Source of the DNA: Polytrichum commune | Lineage: Eukaryota; Streptophyta; Polytrichopsida; Polytrichales; Polytrichaceae | DNA: 60,000 nt | Assembly (NCBI GenBank): GCA_950295325.1 | Contig: OX485809.1 | Coordinates: 8,558,001-8,618,000 of the forward strand | Direction of reading: 5' to 3' | In this document: positions 34,982-46,260 of the stretch, one piece after another | Position numbering within the stretch: position 1 is the first letter of the stretch | Layout of the letters: each line of letters begins with the position of its first letter | Translations under genes and position numbers: made by a program | The notes under the pieces: generated by a model | Databases searched by the model: none | Told to the model about the DNA's origin: nothing | Seen by the model: the letters and a program-made list of their open reading frames with translations, nothing else

Positions 34982-35740
34982 CTATATGTGATGTGTTAAG
35001 ATATGTACGGTGTGGGAGTGGATGGGATGGGGTCATGCGTGGGGACCATGTGTATTAGTAGTATGTTTGTGCATAGTTGGGCAGGGCATTGGCATGGGCG
35101 TTTGGGACATATGCATGGGAGGATCATGGCGGTACGTTGTGGTTGGATGTTGTGTCTAGGGCAGAGTAACTGTTGATGAGGCATTGTCGGCGAGTGTTGT
35201 GTGGTTGACCAAAGCTTCTTGGATGTGCTTGAGACCTTTGTTGTGTCTATCTATATGTAGTTCGTGTATCATTAGGTGTTGACAACGTGCAAGAATATGA
35301 AGCCATGTGTCACTTTGATGTGTTATAGATCCACAAGTCGGCATAGGGGGATGGGGAAATTTTTGGACCAAAATAGGTATTTCTTGTAGTGACTGGTATA
35401 TTGTGCATTGTGTGATTTGTGAGGGTAGTATATTGGGAAGGGATATAATATGTTGAATAAGTGGTGGTCGAGATCGTTGGAGTGTGTCCATTTGATGATA
35501 TTGAGGTGTTTGGGCGTTATGAAGTGATTATGGTGATCAACATAGTAGAGGCGGATATGTGTTTCCAAGTTGCGGATGGGTCCTTCCCAGAAGGTGTTCA
35601 TGTGTAGGTAGTGTGGGGAGGACTGATCTATGTGTATTTTTTGCCCCATTGGAATTTGTTGAGGTGCTTAGAGTCCCGTTTTTTGCTTGATCGTTAGCTT
35701 TGTAATTGCCTTTTATGCCTACAAATGTCAATACATGCAT
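34982..35740 (-). pseudogene. 3' end of a LINE: RNase H end and C-terminal zinc knuckle
   Basis: On -, the first fragment (35740-35537) has HVLTFVGIKGNYKANDQAKN, matching the G-H-x-G-I-x-G-N-x-x-A-D-x-x-A-K region of LINE RNase H domains. After a frame change, 35649-35500 gives GPIRNLETHIRLYYV..., and 35491-35156 gives PTCGSITHQSDTWLHILARC and RHNKGLKHIQEAL, the C...H....C knuckle followed by RHN seen at the end of LINE ORF2 proteins. Three frames are needed, so it is a dead 5'-truncated copy. Codons are A/C-rich on this strand. It ends beside the inverted-repeat element at 34444-34978. Confidence 0.68.
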
Positions 35741-36910
35741 ACAAAGAAGATACTATCTAATTTGATTTTTATCATGTTCATGCTACCGTAATAACAAATT
35801 GGTTTCAATTTATTAATCATCTATCACTAAGAAATTTCTTACATTTTTGTTTTTGAGAAATTTATATGATGATTTCACTTGGAATACTACAATCCTTTGA
35901 TATCTAAAAGACATGTGACTATGGCTAGTACCATGGTAAAAATTTTGATCATACTTTCAAGGGTAGCGATTTGCTAGATTTTCTCCTCAAGACATAAGAT
36001 AGTGAAGACCAACTAGAAGGTTGGATTGCATGTCACACATGGCAATAGTGAGGACCAACCAAAAGGTCGGATTGTACACATGGCAAGCGTTGAGCTTCAA
36101 GTTCATCATGATAATCATGATACCGAACCATCCCAAAGAAGAGATTCATAATACTAATAGGTGGGTGGTCTCGAAGGGGGCTAGTTTGAACATGATGTTA
36201 CCATCGAACTATTGCGGTAAAAACTTGACAAACTATCAAGGGAGAATATTGCAGTCTAGATCCTTGATGAACTTTGTATTGCTTTGGGCTTGGGTCTCCT
36301 TCAACATCTCCACCAGTGACAAGATTTCTATGACCCTATAAACATTGTCAATAGTAGGCACAACTAGCAATGGCAGAGGGGGCACATGGGATTGAGAAGG
36401 AGATTTGCAACTCCAAGTACTGAATGGAGAAATGAAGAATAGCAAAGCTTTGTCAAAAGCCTTATTTTCATACACAGAAGTAGGTATTTTGGATGCATCA
36501 AGAATATTAGACGTCGACACCAGTAGGTGACACAACCCAACCGCATGATATGTACCTGAAAACAAAGTGTAGAAGTTATGAACATGGTTATTGGCATGAG
36601 AAGGCATGACATACATTGAATTTGAAGATTTTTTCATTGGCACCCACATTATCTTGACATAAGTTACTACAATGGTTTGTAATGCAGATGGGTCCTTCCC
36701 ATAAGATGATAGCGTAGGCGTCCAAGTAATTTGCTTTTATTTTTTAGTTTAGTTCCTCGTTTGTGCTTTGATATTATCATGGTGTGTGAAAGTTTTATGT
36801 CGATTAGGGTTAGCCCTCTTAGCAACTAACAACTTCATGAAAGCGGCATAACATTTATGGCGCCTGGATGGATCTGCTCGAGAACTCAAGGCAACCAATT
36901 TTACAAGAAA
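35741..36910. other. No supported gene
   Basis: A - frame at 36649-36236 (137 codons) is open and partly coding-like (TIDNVYRVIEILSLVEMLKE), but I cannot place it in a family. The + strand shows a short duplicated phrase, gaccaac..aaggt.ggattg, near 36007 and 36054. Confidence 0.35.
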
Positions 36911-36919
36911 TAACTAAGA

Positions 36920-38799
36920 AAGGGGGTGTTGTTCCAGCAACACACCCTTTGAAAGGCATATTCTCAAGCACCAACAAACCAATGTACATTGATTGTTCAC
37001 GAGAATGCCCCCTTTAAGCTTGAAAATCTTCTCCAACAAGGAATTTTTGTGGTCAAAGCGTGCATTCTTGACCAATTGTGTGGTGGGTGCTTAGCATAAG
37101 TACTACAAAAGGGTTTGTTGCCGACAACACCTTTTTTGCCAGATTCTAGAAAATACCCATTACCAAAAAAAATATTAAATTTGGCTTCACTAGGCATAAA
37201 AAAATTAGTTATGGAAAAAATATTGCCATTTTCAACCAAGTTTGAGGACCTCAATGAAATAAAAATTACTTGACCTCTTACGCAATTTTCATTTATACAC
37301 AATTGTCGTGATTAGCCACATGTCACTCACAAGTTGAATCCTTGCATGATGCTTCAAATTGTGATGAAAATTTTGGTCAAAAGAGTGTGTCACCAGAGAC
37401 ATTGCCCTTTTGGTTTTTTTCATCATAATATCTAGCCTCATTAAGAGTTGCAAAGAAAATAACAAAGGAGAAGTTCTAGAAAAGTTGTTGGAATAGAGAT
37501 CTCACCTTTTTGTTTGCTCTACATTGAAATTATCTTCTAGAATTCCTGAAGGACAAATAAAAAATGTGATAAAAATGGTTGTAAGGGGGGTGTTGCCAGC
37601 AAGACACCTCTTTCAACCCATGTACCTCACATTTTTTTTTCTTCTTTCCATCATGGACTTGCATCTTAGAGTTGCAACAAGGATGTTTTAAGAAAATGTG
37701 ACTGAAAAATGGGTGCCACCACCGGCATCCCTCTTTTGGACACATTTTTTAAGCTATGACTCTACATCACTGAGCTTCAAGTTTGTAACAACAAAAAACA
37801 AAAAAGGTTAGAAAAGTGGTTGCTAGCAACACCCTTTTTCCAAACACATATTTTAACCTATTACTTTGCAACAATGAGTTTCAAGTTTGTAGCAATTTTT
37901 ATTTTTTTTATTAAAAAAAAAAGGGTTGAAAAGGGGGTGTCACTTGCAAAACCCCTTTCATGCCACAGTTTTTCATATTTTTTTCTTGCTCCCATTGAAT
38001 TATAGCACACCATTGCAATGAGGATGCTCAAAAATGTGGTAAAAAGGGGAGTTTCAATGACAACACCTGCCTTTTGGCCACATCTTTTATGTTGCCACTG
38101 CGTAGCTTTGTGTTGCAACTCCACAACAACCAAAATGAAGAAGAACAACAACAAAAAACTAAAAATAGGGTGCCGTCGACGACAACCAGCTTTTTGCTAC
38201 TTCTTGTTATTATTTTTCTATCGCTCCTACATAGTTGCAGCGCAAAGCTACAATGAGGATGCTTGGAAAAGGTAAACAAAAAGGGGTGTCGGCAATGACA
38301 CCCTCCTTTTGCCCTTATTTTTTCTCGCTCTTCTAGAGTTGCATTGCAGAGCTACAACGATGATGCTTGAAAAATGTGGCCAAAAGAGGTGTCGTTGCCA
38401 ACCCCCCTTTTAGGCCACACTTTAAAGCTTGCACTTTGCAGCTCTATCCAACAACAACAAAAAATGCAAAAAAAAACGGCCGAAAAGGGGGTGTCGACTA
38501 TGACACCCCATTTTCATGTGGTTTTCCCAAGTGGTAATGCATGAAAGATTTAAGCTTTGCCCCTTGAGGCCTCTCCCTTCCCCTCCAATATTAATGTCCA
38601 TAAGTCCAATCCAACAGTTTAATGCTTGTAAAATTAAAAAATTTAATCAAGCAATTTGTATATTACTACCTCTTCATTTCCATCGTCTTTTAGAAAAATA
38701 AAATTTAAAAATCCAAATTTTACTCTAAAATTGGGTCTATAGGAGTGTGCATTGTTTGGGGAAGCTTACAAATAGGGTGTTATTGGTGATACCCTTTTC
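36920..38799. repeat. Array of twelve spaced hairpins in a degenerate tandem repeat
   Basis: A palindromic core of the type ggGGTGTC...GACACCcc recurs at about 36920, 37110, 37584, 37711, 37814, 37931, 38043, 38167, 38281, 38381, 38481 and 38770. From 37584 to 38481 the spacing is 100-125 bp. Between cores a second motif repeats: tttt.ttgctc..., gttgca..gagctacaa.gaggatgctt, aaaaatgtgg. Stems are clearest at 38284-38303 and 38487-38508. Core sequence varies while pairing is mostly kept. No coding content. Confidence 0.65.
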
Positions 38800-40825
38800 A
38801 TGGGGGTGGATTTTTCCATTGGAAACCTAAATGATGTCCATGGATCACTGTGAAAGTAAACCCCTCTTTATATGAGAAGTTTATGGTGAAAAACAAATGT
38901 ATACATACTAATGATAGGCTAGAAAATAGATTCATGTCTTTATACTCAAATTCTCAGTTTCATGTGATAAATGCTTCCAATTCATATAGAAAATATAGAT
39001 CATGGATTCAATATACTTTTATTGCAAATAAATTATACTTTCACTTTCCATTTAAAAAATCATTGAAAATATTTGTCCATAACATGTAGCTCAACGATTG
39101 CATCAAGCAAACAAAGATAAGAGCATAATAACTTAACTTTAATTCAGAGAGCAAATCTCAAGGAAGCCCATGAGCGCTTCAAGAGCCTTTAGTTTTTAGA
39201 TACCTAAACCCCAAATGCAAACCCTAACAAGGTTGGATAAGGTAGTTATTGGGGACTATTATTGTATGACAACAATGAATGAAAACATAATTTGAATGAA
39301 ATTAACATATCTATTGTCAATATCTTGTCTAAACCTTAGGGGACCCCTTCTGCACATATGCCTTTGCTTCAACATTTTAATAGCCTTTTTGATTATACAC
39401 ACTAAAAGAACCTCTCCCTTATGTATATTATGTACTCTAATGCCTCAAGTAACATCCCTTTCTACACTCACATAATTAGGTTAAAACAATAAAATGTTAA
39501 GCTAGATACATTAAGGCCTTAGGAAAGTACCTCGTACATGTTGAGTAGATAAAAATGAAGGTTTTGTTGAAGAAAAACCATTAGTTTGAATGTGTGGTTA
39601 AGGAAATGATCAACTTAGAAGATTTTAACTCTACTTAGAATAAGATTTAAGGGGTAATAGAACTATGGAGGTCTAGTAATAGATGGTGGGGAGGGGGGGG
39701 AGGGTAGAACAAAACATTCTTTAACATATGTCTAAACATATCAAGAAAAATTGTTGCAATTGGCTTTTTTTATGTTCACTAATGTAATAATATTTAAAGC
39801 TTTTGTAGACTGGAGGATGTCATTTATGCATGTAATCAAGGACCTTGACTCTTGAATTTATTTTGATAAATCATAATTAATAATGTAATGCGTGTGTTTC
39901 TTGAATGATACTTATAGATTGCAATTCATATGAGGCTTGAGGGAGACCCAATGGATGGCCATATAGTCAAATTATGTCTCTTGGGACATGTTAATTATTC
40001 TTAACCATGCATTTCTTGAGAGGCCCATTTAGGGCTTATGAATGGCTTTTAAAGGCAAATTCATCCAAAAAGAAGGTGCTAGGAAGGTCACAATAGGTAT
40101 CGTTGTGTTCCTAATGATTTTTCTTGCCAATGGCAATGATCCCATTCTAGTACAACAAAAAAGGTTGTTCACAAGATATTTCTTAAGTCAAGAATAAATC
40201 AAATTTTTCCTTTGTTGATACATTTCTATATATATTAACTTAAAATTATTTCGATTGAAAATTGTGGATTTTTTGTGGATTTTTTTTCTTATTTCAAAGT
40301 GTACATTTATTCTTAACATAAGCTTGAATGTTTGGACTATAATTTTATTGCATGTATTGATTGCAATTTCTTGAAGTTTCATGAATCTAAATTGGTTATA
40401 AACAATTCATTAATTTTACTAAATATCTCTATCATCTTGAAGTGATCTGCAAATCATTAGCAACAACTTTTCTTTTAGGTACAATAAAATTGAGCTCATG
40501 AAAGCTTAGTTTTTAGATGATCTACTGAAACCTCAATATGCTCCAAGAAATTAAGGGTTAAAGATCTCATGTTTGATTTCTCACATTTGACAAATAACAT
40601 GATTCAACTCTGTAAAAACTTTAGTAAGTACTAGATTGAGGTTCCTAGACATGGGAAGCTCATCTAGTATTCAAAACTCTAGACGTAGCTGAGTGTTTTT
40701 CCTTAATTAAAGCTTGACGGCAAAGCTCATACTTGTGCTCATACTTGTGCTCGTATTCAGTAATGTAGAGGGTTGGACATGCTTTGCTGAGGCGATCACC
40801 CCCCTCATCTTGACCTCCAGGTTTA
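38800..40825. other. AT-rich DNA, no supported gene
   Basis: Short frames only, the longest lysine- and phenylalanine-rich by composition. I see no inverted ends or tandem units. Confidence 0.45.
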
Positions 40826-40829
40826 TTAT

Positions 40830-41770
40830 TGTAAGTGGATGTGTTCTCAAAGATGTTGTATTTTGCGGTTCAAATGTTTGAATTTTTGTCTAGCATTGTT
40901 AACATTTTGAATTCCATTAATTTAAAGTGTATATGAAGTTTAGAGATGACCTTCAACATACCATCATATTCACATGTCACTTTGGTCCATGTTCAATTCC
41001 TCTTGCATCCATGTTGTGAGCTTAGACTACTGTCTTGGTTTGTCTTGTTTAATCACATTCAACATTGCATGTCCTAATTGAAAAAAATTGCACACAAAAA
41101 AATCAAGTGATACCATGAAATTTTCAACCATGGTCATAGGGCACTCTATGTCCACGGACATACAACCCTTGTTCAATTGCTATAGGTGGATTTGTTCTCA
41201 TAGTTGATGTATTTTGGAGTGAAATTGTTTGAGTGTTCGTTTAACATTGTTAACATACTGAATTCATTAACTTGGAGTGGATATGAAGTTCAATGATGAC
41301 TTTAAGCATGTTTTTATATCCACACGTCATTGTGGTCAATGTCGCCATCCTAGAAGATCCCGTGTTCAAATCCTTCTACATCCATGTTATGAAGCTTGAA
41401 GTGTTTTCTTGGTGTTCCCACATGACCTCACAAATGGGAACCCCAAGGCATCACTCCCAACCCTTAACATTGATGTTAATTATTTTTTATTAATTGCGGG
41501 GCACACATGTGCACTTAGGTTGTTTTTCAAATAGGTTGCCTCTTTATCCATGAGTTTTAAGCATATATAAAGGGCGATTTTTAAATTTAAGGCACCATTT
41601 GCGGGCAATGATATTTTGCTTGGGCATACAAGAAAATATTAAGGTTGCTCGTCCTACCCAAAAAAATTCCATACAGAAAACAATTATGGGCCATGTCCCT
41701 AAATTTTTTTGTTGTGGTCATAAAGCACTCTATGACCACGGACATACAACTCATGTTTCGTGAGTAGCTC
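40830..41770. repeat. Direct duplication of about 400-550 bp
   Basis: Unit 1 (about 40830-41175) and unit 2 (about 41190-41770) share ggtggatt..gttctca.ag.tg.tgta, agcattgttaacat, tgtatatgaagtt...atgac, cacatgtcact.tggtc and, near the ends, ggtcata.ggcactctatg.ccacggacatacaac (41140-41168 and 41717-41750). No reading frame is shared. Confidence 0.55.
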
Positions 41771-42700
41771 AGATGAGCCTACTCATGTTCTAGCATTTAT
41801 TAGTTATTAAGTGTGTAGTTGATGCACATAGTTATTGCATGTAGTCATGGCAAAGGGTTGTTGTATACTTTACAAATATGTTCAGGCTGAATATAATTTT
41901 ATTAATAATTTGAAATAACCTTGTAGGCTCTTAATAGGTTATTAGATCTATGGAATATTTTTGGAAATTTTCCAAGCTTCTTAATCACTTAAAAGCCTTG
42001 TTTCTTAACATGACTTTGCAAATTTTTAAAGGTTGCATAAGAATTTATTATTCCCAAAAATTGTAGACTCTTTGTAGTTTTTTTCATCTATGGATTTTTT
42101 GAGTTTTTCTCAAGCTATCGACATGCTTGAAGTCTATATTACTTATTAGGTCTTTAGTTTCCATTACTATCTTATGTTCTGCATATTTGCTAGGGCCGTG
42201 GGGCCAAACGACAAAGAGCTTATAAAGTCACCATAAGTGTGCATAAGTGGGCAAATCTTTCTATAACTAGCTTGTGGGTTCAACCACACACTTGTAACTG
42301 ACACAATGGCCCTTTGTTGTAAAAGTGACCATTTGGCATATTGGTTATTTTGACACAAAGGACAGTTGTGTCATATGCAAGTGTATGGTTGAACCCACAA
42401 CCCTAGTAATGGTAAGACCATATGGGGAGGCATCGATAATTGTAGAAAATTGTACCTCTCATTCATTCATTCATTCATTCAATAAGGACGACTTCAAAGA
42501 GTATGTATCTTGTAGATTACAAGTTTAGAGTCGATTTGACATCATAATAAACTTAAGGACCGCAAAGTACTCCAATGAGACACGTTTGAGATGAAGTAAA
42601 CACAAATGTATGGGGGTTGGAGTAGTCTTTGACATGGATGGGTGAAGGGTACGGTCACATGTGTCAAATTATTTACTCGAGAGTCTTAGTCATAAGTGAC
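41771..42700. other. No supported gene; TTCA microsatellite
   Basis: A (ttca)n run lies at about 42460-42481. A weak inverted relation between 42220-42320 and 42325-42420 (accacacacttg and caagtgtatggt) suggests a small foldback. No coding evidence. Confidence 0.4.
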
Positions 42701-42711
42701 TATTATCACTA

Positions 42712-45700
42712 CCTTCCATCAACATAAATTGTGCATTATGTTGTGCCACATGGATCATCCAATGGGGCACATGTGTTGAGATGAATTAGCCAAAAGTGAA
42801 AAGGTTTTTTTTTTTTTTTTTTTTTTTCCTACCAAGGATAGATGAGAGGTATGCTTGTATGTAATGGTCAGTGTGTGTGTGGGGGGGGGGGGAGTCACTT
42901 AGTGTATATGTGTGATATCCAATATATATATATATATATATATATTTTGGGGGGGGGGATTTTAGTTTTTTTTGGTATACATTTTGAGGACCCTATAATT
43001 ACATAATATTGGAATTCAAGTCTTTTGATGGGATAGTATATTAATTATAAATATTAAGAGATTTTATATTCATAACCATATATTTGTCTTAAAAAATTAA
43101 GAACTTTGAAAGTAGGACTAGAAGTAATAGAGACATTTTTCAAGATTCTAATACACAAAAACATAACAATGAAAATTGCTTTTGGTATACATCTAATCAA
43201 TACATCATATTTGGTATACATCATTTGCACAAAGGCTACATCTCATCAATAAATACCAATTTTGTGCCTTGGTAGCAGAGTGCCAAAAGTGCAAATATCT
43301 CTTGGGATATTTGTTCGCGTATGTTACATGTACATTTTCTTAAATCACCCAATAACTAGTAGGCTAAGTTTCTCTAGCATAAGTATAGGCATAAACACCA
43401 TCCCTTGTTGATTATAATTTGTTATAACTTTTACTTTCGAGAAATAAACGCCACCCTATGTTATATTCCACTTCCTTTTGGAAAATACTGGAAGTGTGTC
43501 CCTCAAGGGTTGTCTCTCACATGTCAAGACCCTCTGCTTTAGCCTAACATTGCCATGCATCAACATAAATTATGTGCAGAAATGTGGCACATGGATAGAG
43601 TGAGGCACATTTGAGATGGTGGGGCGAACCAACCCGTACACTGGTTCCTTGGAGGCAAGGCTTTAGGCATCCAACAAAGAACGAGTGTATGAGTTGGTTC
43701 GCCCAAATCATTTGAGATGAGGTACCCACAAACATACAAGGGGCAAGTCTTTGACATGGTAGAAATGCATGCTCATATGCACCGATTTCCTCTAGCCCAT
43801 CAAGGCCCTTTACCAAAGCTTATTTACACCACCCTCCCTCGTCAACACAAATTGTGTACAAAAACGTGCTACATGACCTGAATTAGTGGTTTAATGCAAC
43901 TTAGTGGGACTAGATTAACCATGAACTGATAGATAACGCCCAAAGCTTGGGCCCTTATTCATGCAACACACCCCTGCTCGAGGGCATTATTGCACGTAAA
44001 GAGCCAGGCGGCTTTTCTAGGTTTTGGATCTCCATTAGGGCACCTCAACTGTCGAAATACATAAGGGTCTGGAGGTGGAAGATTCCCGTTGTGTAAGGGC
44101 CCTAAAGTGCTTGCCAATAAAGAGGAAGAAAAGTTGCCGGGGCTCTATAATATCCCAAGAGCATGTTCTACCATAGTCGCTTCATCCACAACGGATGAGT
44201 TTTGATGGTGAGTGGGAAACATCAAGACCCCACGTTTGCCAAAACTTACTAATACTAACTACATTAAAAACGATGATATTTATTGGCACTTACTATTCGG
44301 GCTTACGCATTCCTATGACTTTTTATTATTGATACATACATACATAAATAAATAAATAATACAATCAAGTAAAGATGTTAATGTTCTATAATATTCAAGC
44401 AACCAATTTGATCTTTGTTGGTAAGAAAATTGAGATGTATAATAAACAATGATAGTATTACGTAATAAATAATAGTTAAAGTGACACTAAATATCATATT
44501 TAGTTTAGCATTGCCCTCCATCAGCGATACAAATTGTGTCTTCAAATGTGTCACATGACCTTAAGATTAACACTGGTCTTGTGGAACCTAGTTGAACTAC
44601 GTTAACCACCAATCTTTAGGAGGGTGTTTTCACCTTACCACCGGTATGCACGATGGATGGGTTTACATGGCATGGCAAGTATAAAGTGGCAACATTTAAA
44701 AAGTAAACACCATCCTTCATCATCAACATAAACTGTGTCTTGAAATGTGCCCCATGACCTTAAAAGTTTGGGCCACTTCACATACGAGCCAAGCGCCGTG
44801 ACCATGAAATTGTGAGAGCCCAAAAGAAAGTGTCTAAAAGCCATCCCAAGACACCTCCAGAATCATGTAGTGTGGTCACATACCCTTAACCAAATGTTGT
44901 TTCAATGAATTTCTATATCATGCATGTCCTCACGCATGATAAAGTAGAACAAATCAACAATCGTAAGCGTTCAGAGTGCCATGGTCTCCTGGTTTTGTGG
45001 TAGGCCTACCTCCAAGAGATGGTTTGTGAAAAGAGTCCAAGTGACCATGAAACATGATCCATTCGCTACCATGTACAAATCCATGTAGACTTTACATCCG
45101 TCTTGCATTCACACACTCCGTTGGTCCCTCAACCGTAGTGTGAAGCGAAATTGGATCGGCTCCGCCATTTCCACCAACGAGAGTGCTTGAAGTGTAATGG
45201 TCACGGGCTCTCAGTCCCGTGTGTGAAGTGGCCCTTGGTATTGGTCCAGTGAGACCTAATTGGACTAGATTAATCACGAACAATGTGGGAGGATGCTTTT
45301 ACCCTAACATAACCCCCCCCCCCCCCTTATCTACGATGGTGGTTGAGCGTGTGGGAAGTGCCGAGACCCACCTTTTCCCCCACAAATCACTACTGAACGC
45401 TGCCCTTTTTACCCACCCATCAATCAACATAAACAATCCGTGTCTTAAAACGCGTCACACGACGACCTTGGAGTTAGTGAGGCATGGTGGGTTGGGCTAG
45501 AGTAACCGCGAGGTTTAGGGGAGCCTATTTTGTTTTGTTTTGTGTTGGTTTGTGTTGTTTTTTTTACAGGGCTCTCTTTATCCGCGGCGGATGAGAGTGG
45601 GGTGCATGCCGATCGAGCCCACCTTTAGACCACAAAATCACTAGTGTAGTGTCGACTAAGACCGCACTTAAATATGACTGGCCTCCATCACCAACCTAAG

Positions 45701-45730
45701 CCTGTGTATAAAAATATGCCACATGGACAG
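42712..45730. repeat. Seven degenerate copies of one repeat
   Basis: A block of the form catcaacataaattgtgt..aaatgtg.cacatg(g)acc starts near 42712, 43549, 43832, 44510, 44706, 45413 and 45680. Several copies continue into ttagtgg..aacctaattggactagattaacca. Spacing is irregular (about 190-840 bp). The fifth copy is split by the Tourist-like element at 44770, and its second half resumes at 45235. Microsatellites at 42801-42827 (T), 42871-42892 (GT then G12), 42921-42945 (TA) and 45313-45326 (C14) lie in the array. Confidence 0.6.
44770..45234. mobile_element. Tourist-like (PIF/Harbinger) miniature element, copy 2
   Basis: The ends are GGGCCACTTCACATACGAGC and, read inward from the right, GGGCCACTTCACACACGGGA. 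Flanks are TTT and TTG, plausible decayed forms of TTA, since sister repeats have gagttagtg at this spot. Length is 465 bp. It is in the same family as 27241-27818 but flipped: copy 1's aaaggcggagaccgtccaag corresponds to copy 2's complement of cggctccgccattt. The interior is non-coding. Confidence 0.8.
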
Positions 45731-45759
45731 TGCGCAGCCGCCTACCGCTAAGTTAACAA

Positions 45760-45894
45760 CATATTATGGGGCAAAGAATGAGTGAAAAGGGAAAGGAAAG
45801 GGGGCGGAATCTAGGGGGTGGCTTTTGCCGGCGGGGGCCGGGCCCAGGCGCCCCGGCTTCCCGGGCGGTGCTCCCGCGGCTCTGCTGGGATTTG

Positions 45895-45926
<32 letters not shown>

Positions 45927-46260
45927 TTCTCTCTCCCTCTATCTCTCTCAAGTTTTGAACTCGGAACAAGCCTGCCTGCAAGGCAAGGAAGGCAAGGCAG
46001 GCTATGAAGGCTAACTTACTCACCATCGTAGGACAGCGGATATGTGCAAAAGCACTCGGTCACCTCGCTTTCCTGCCTTTCGCTTTCAGCGTCCCGCTGG
46101 CGGGTAAGCTTAGCTTGCTAGCTTATCTTTCTGTCGAGCCTGCATCCGAAGACGACCGATGGATGTGGACGACGGCACATTGCCTGTGATCAATTCCGTC
46201 CACCTGTGGGCCCTGCCCTGCGCTGCGCAGCGCAGGATGCAGTGAGCTCTTTATAAGTTA
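45760..46260 (+). promoter_or_regulatory. GC-rich block and CT tract, possible promoter and leader
   Basis: Composition jumps to strongly GC-rich at 45800-45895 (gccggcgggggccgggcccaggc), followed by a CT-rich tract at about 45893-45950 and an open stretch with ATG at 46004. CT tracts on the sense strand are frequent in plant 5' leaders, which favours + transcription. The 61-codon frame from 46004 (MKANLLTIVGQRICAKALGH) contains a good donor, cgg|gtaagc, near 46105, so a first exon could end there. No protein family is recognised. Confidence 0.35.

Noticed and set aside
36920-38799. CRISPR array
   Set aside because: The spaced hairpins vary in sequence, spacer lengths are irregular, and the DNA is eukaryotic.
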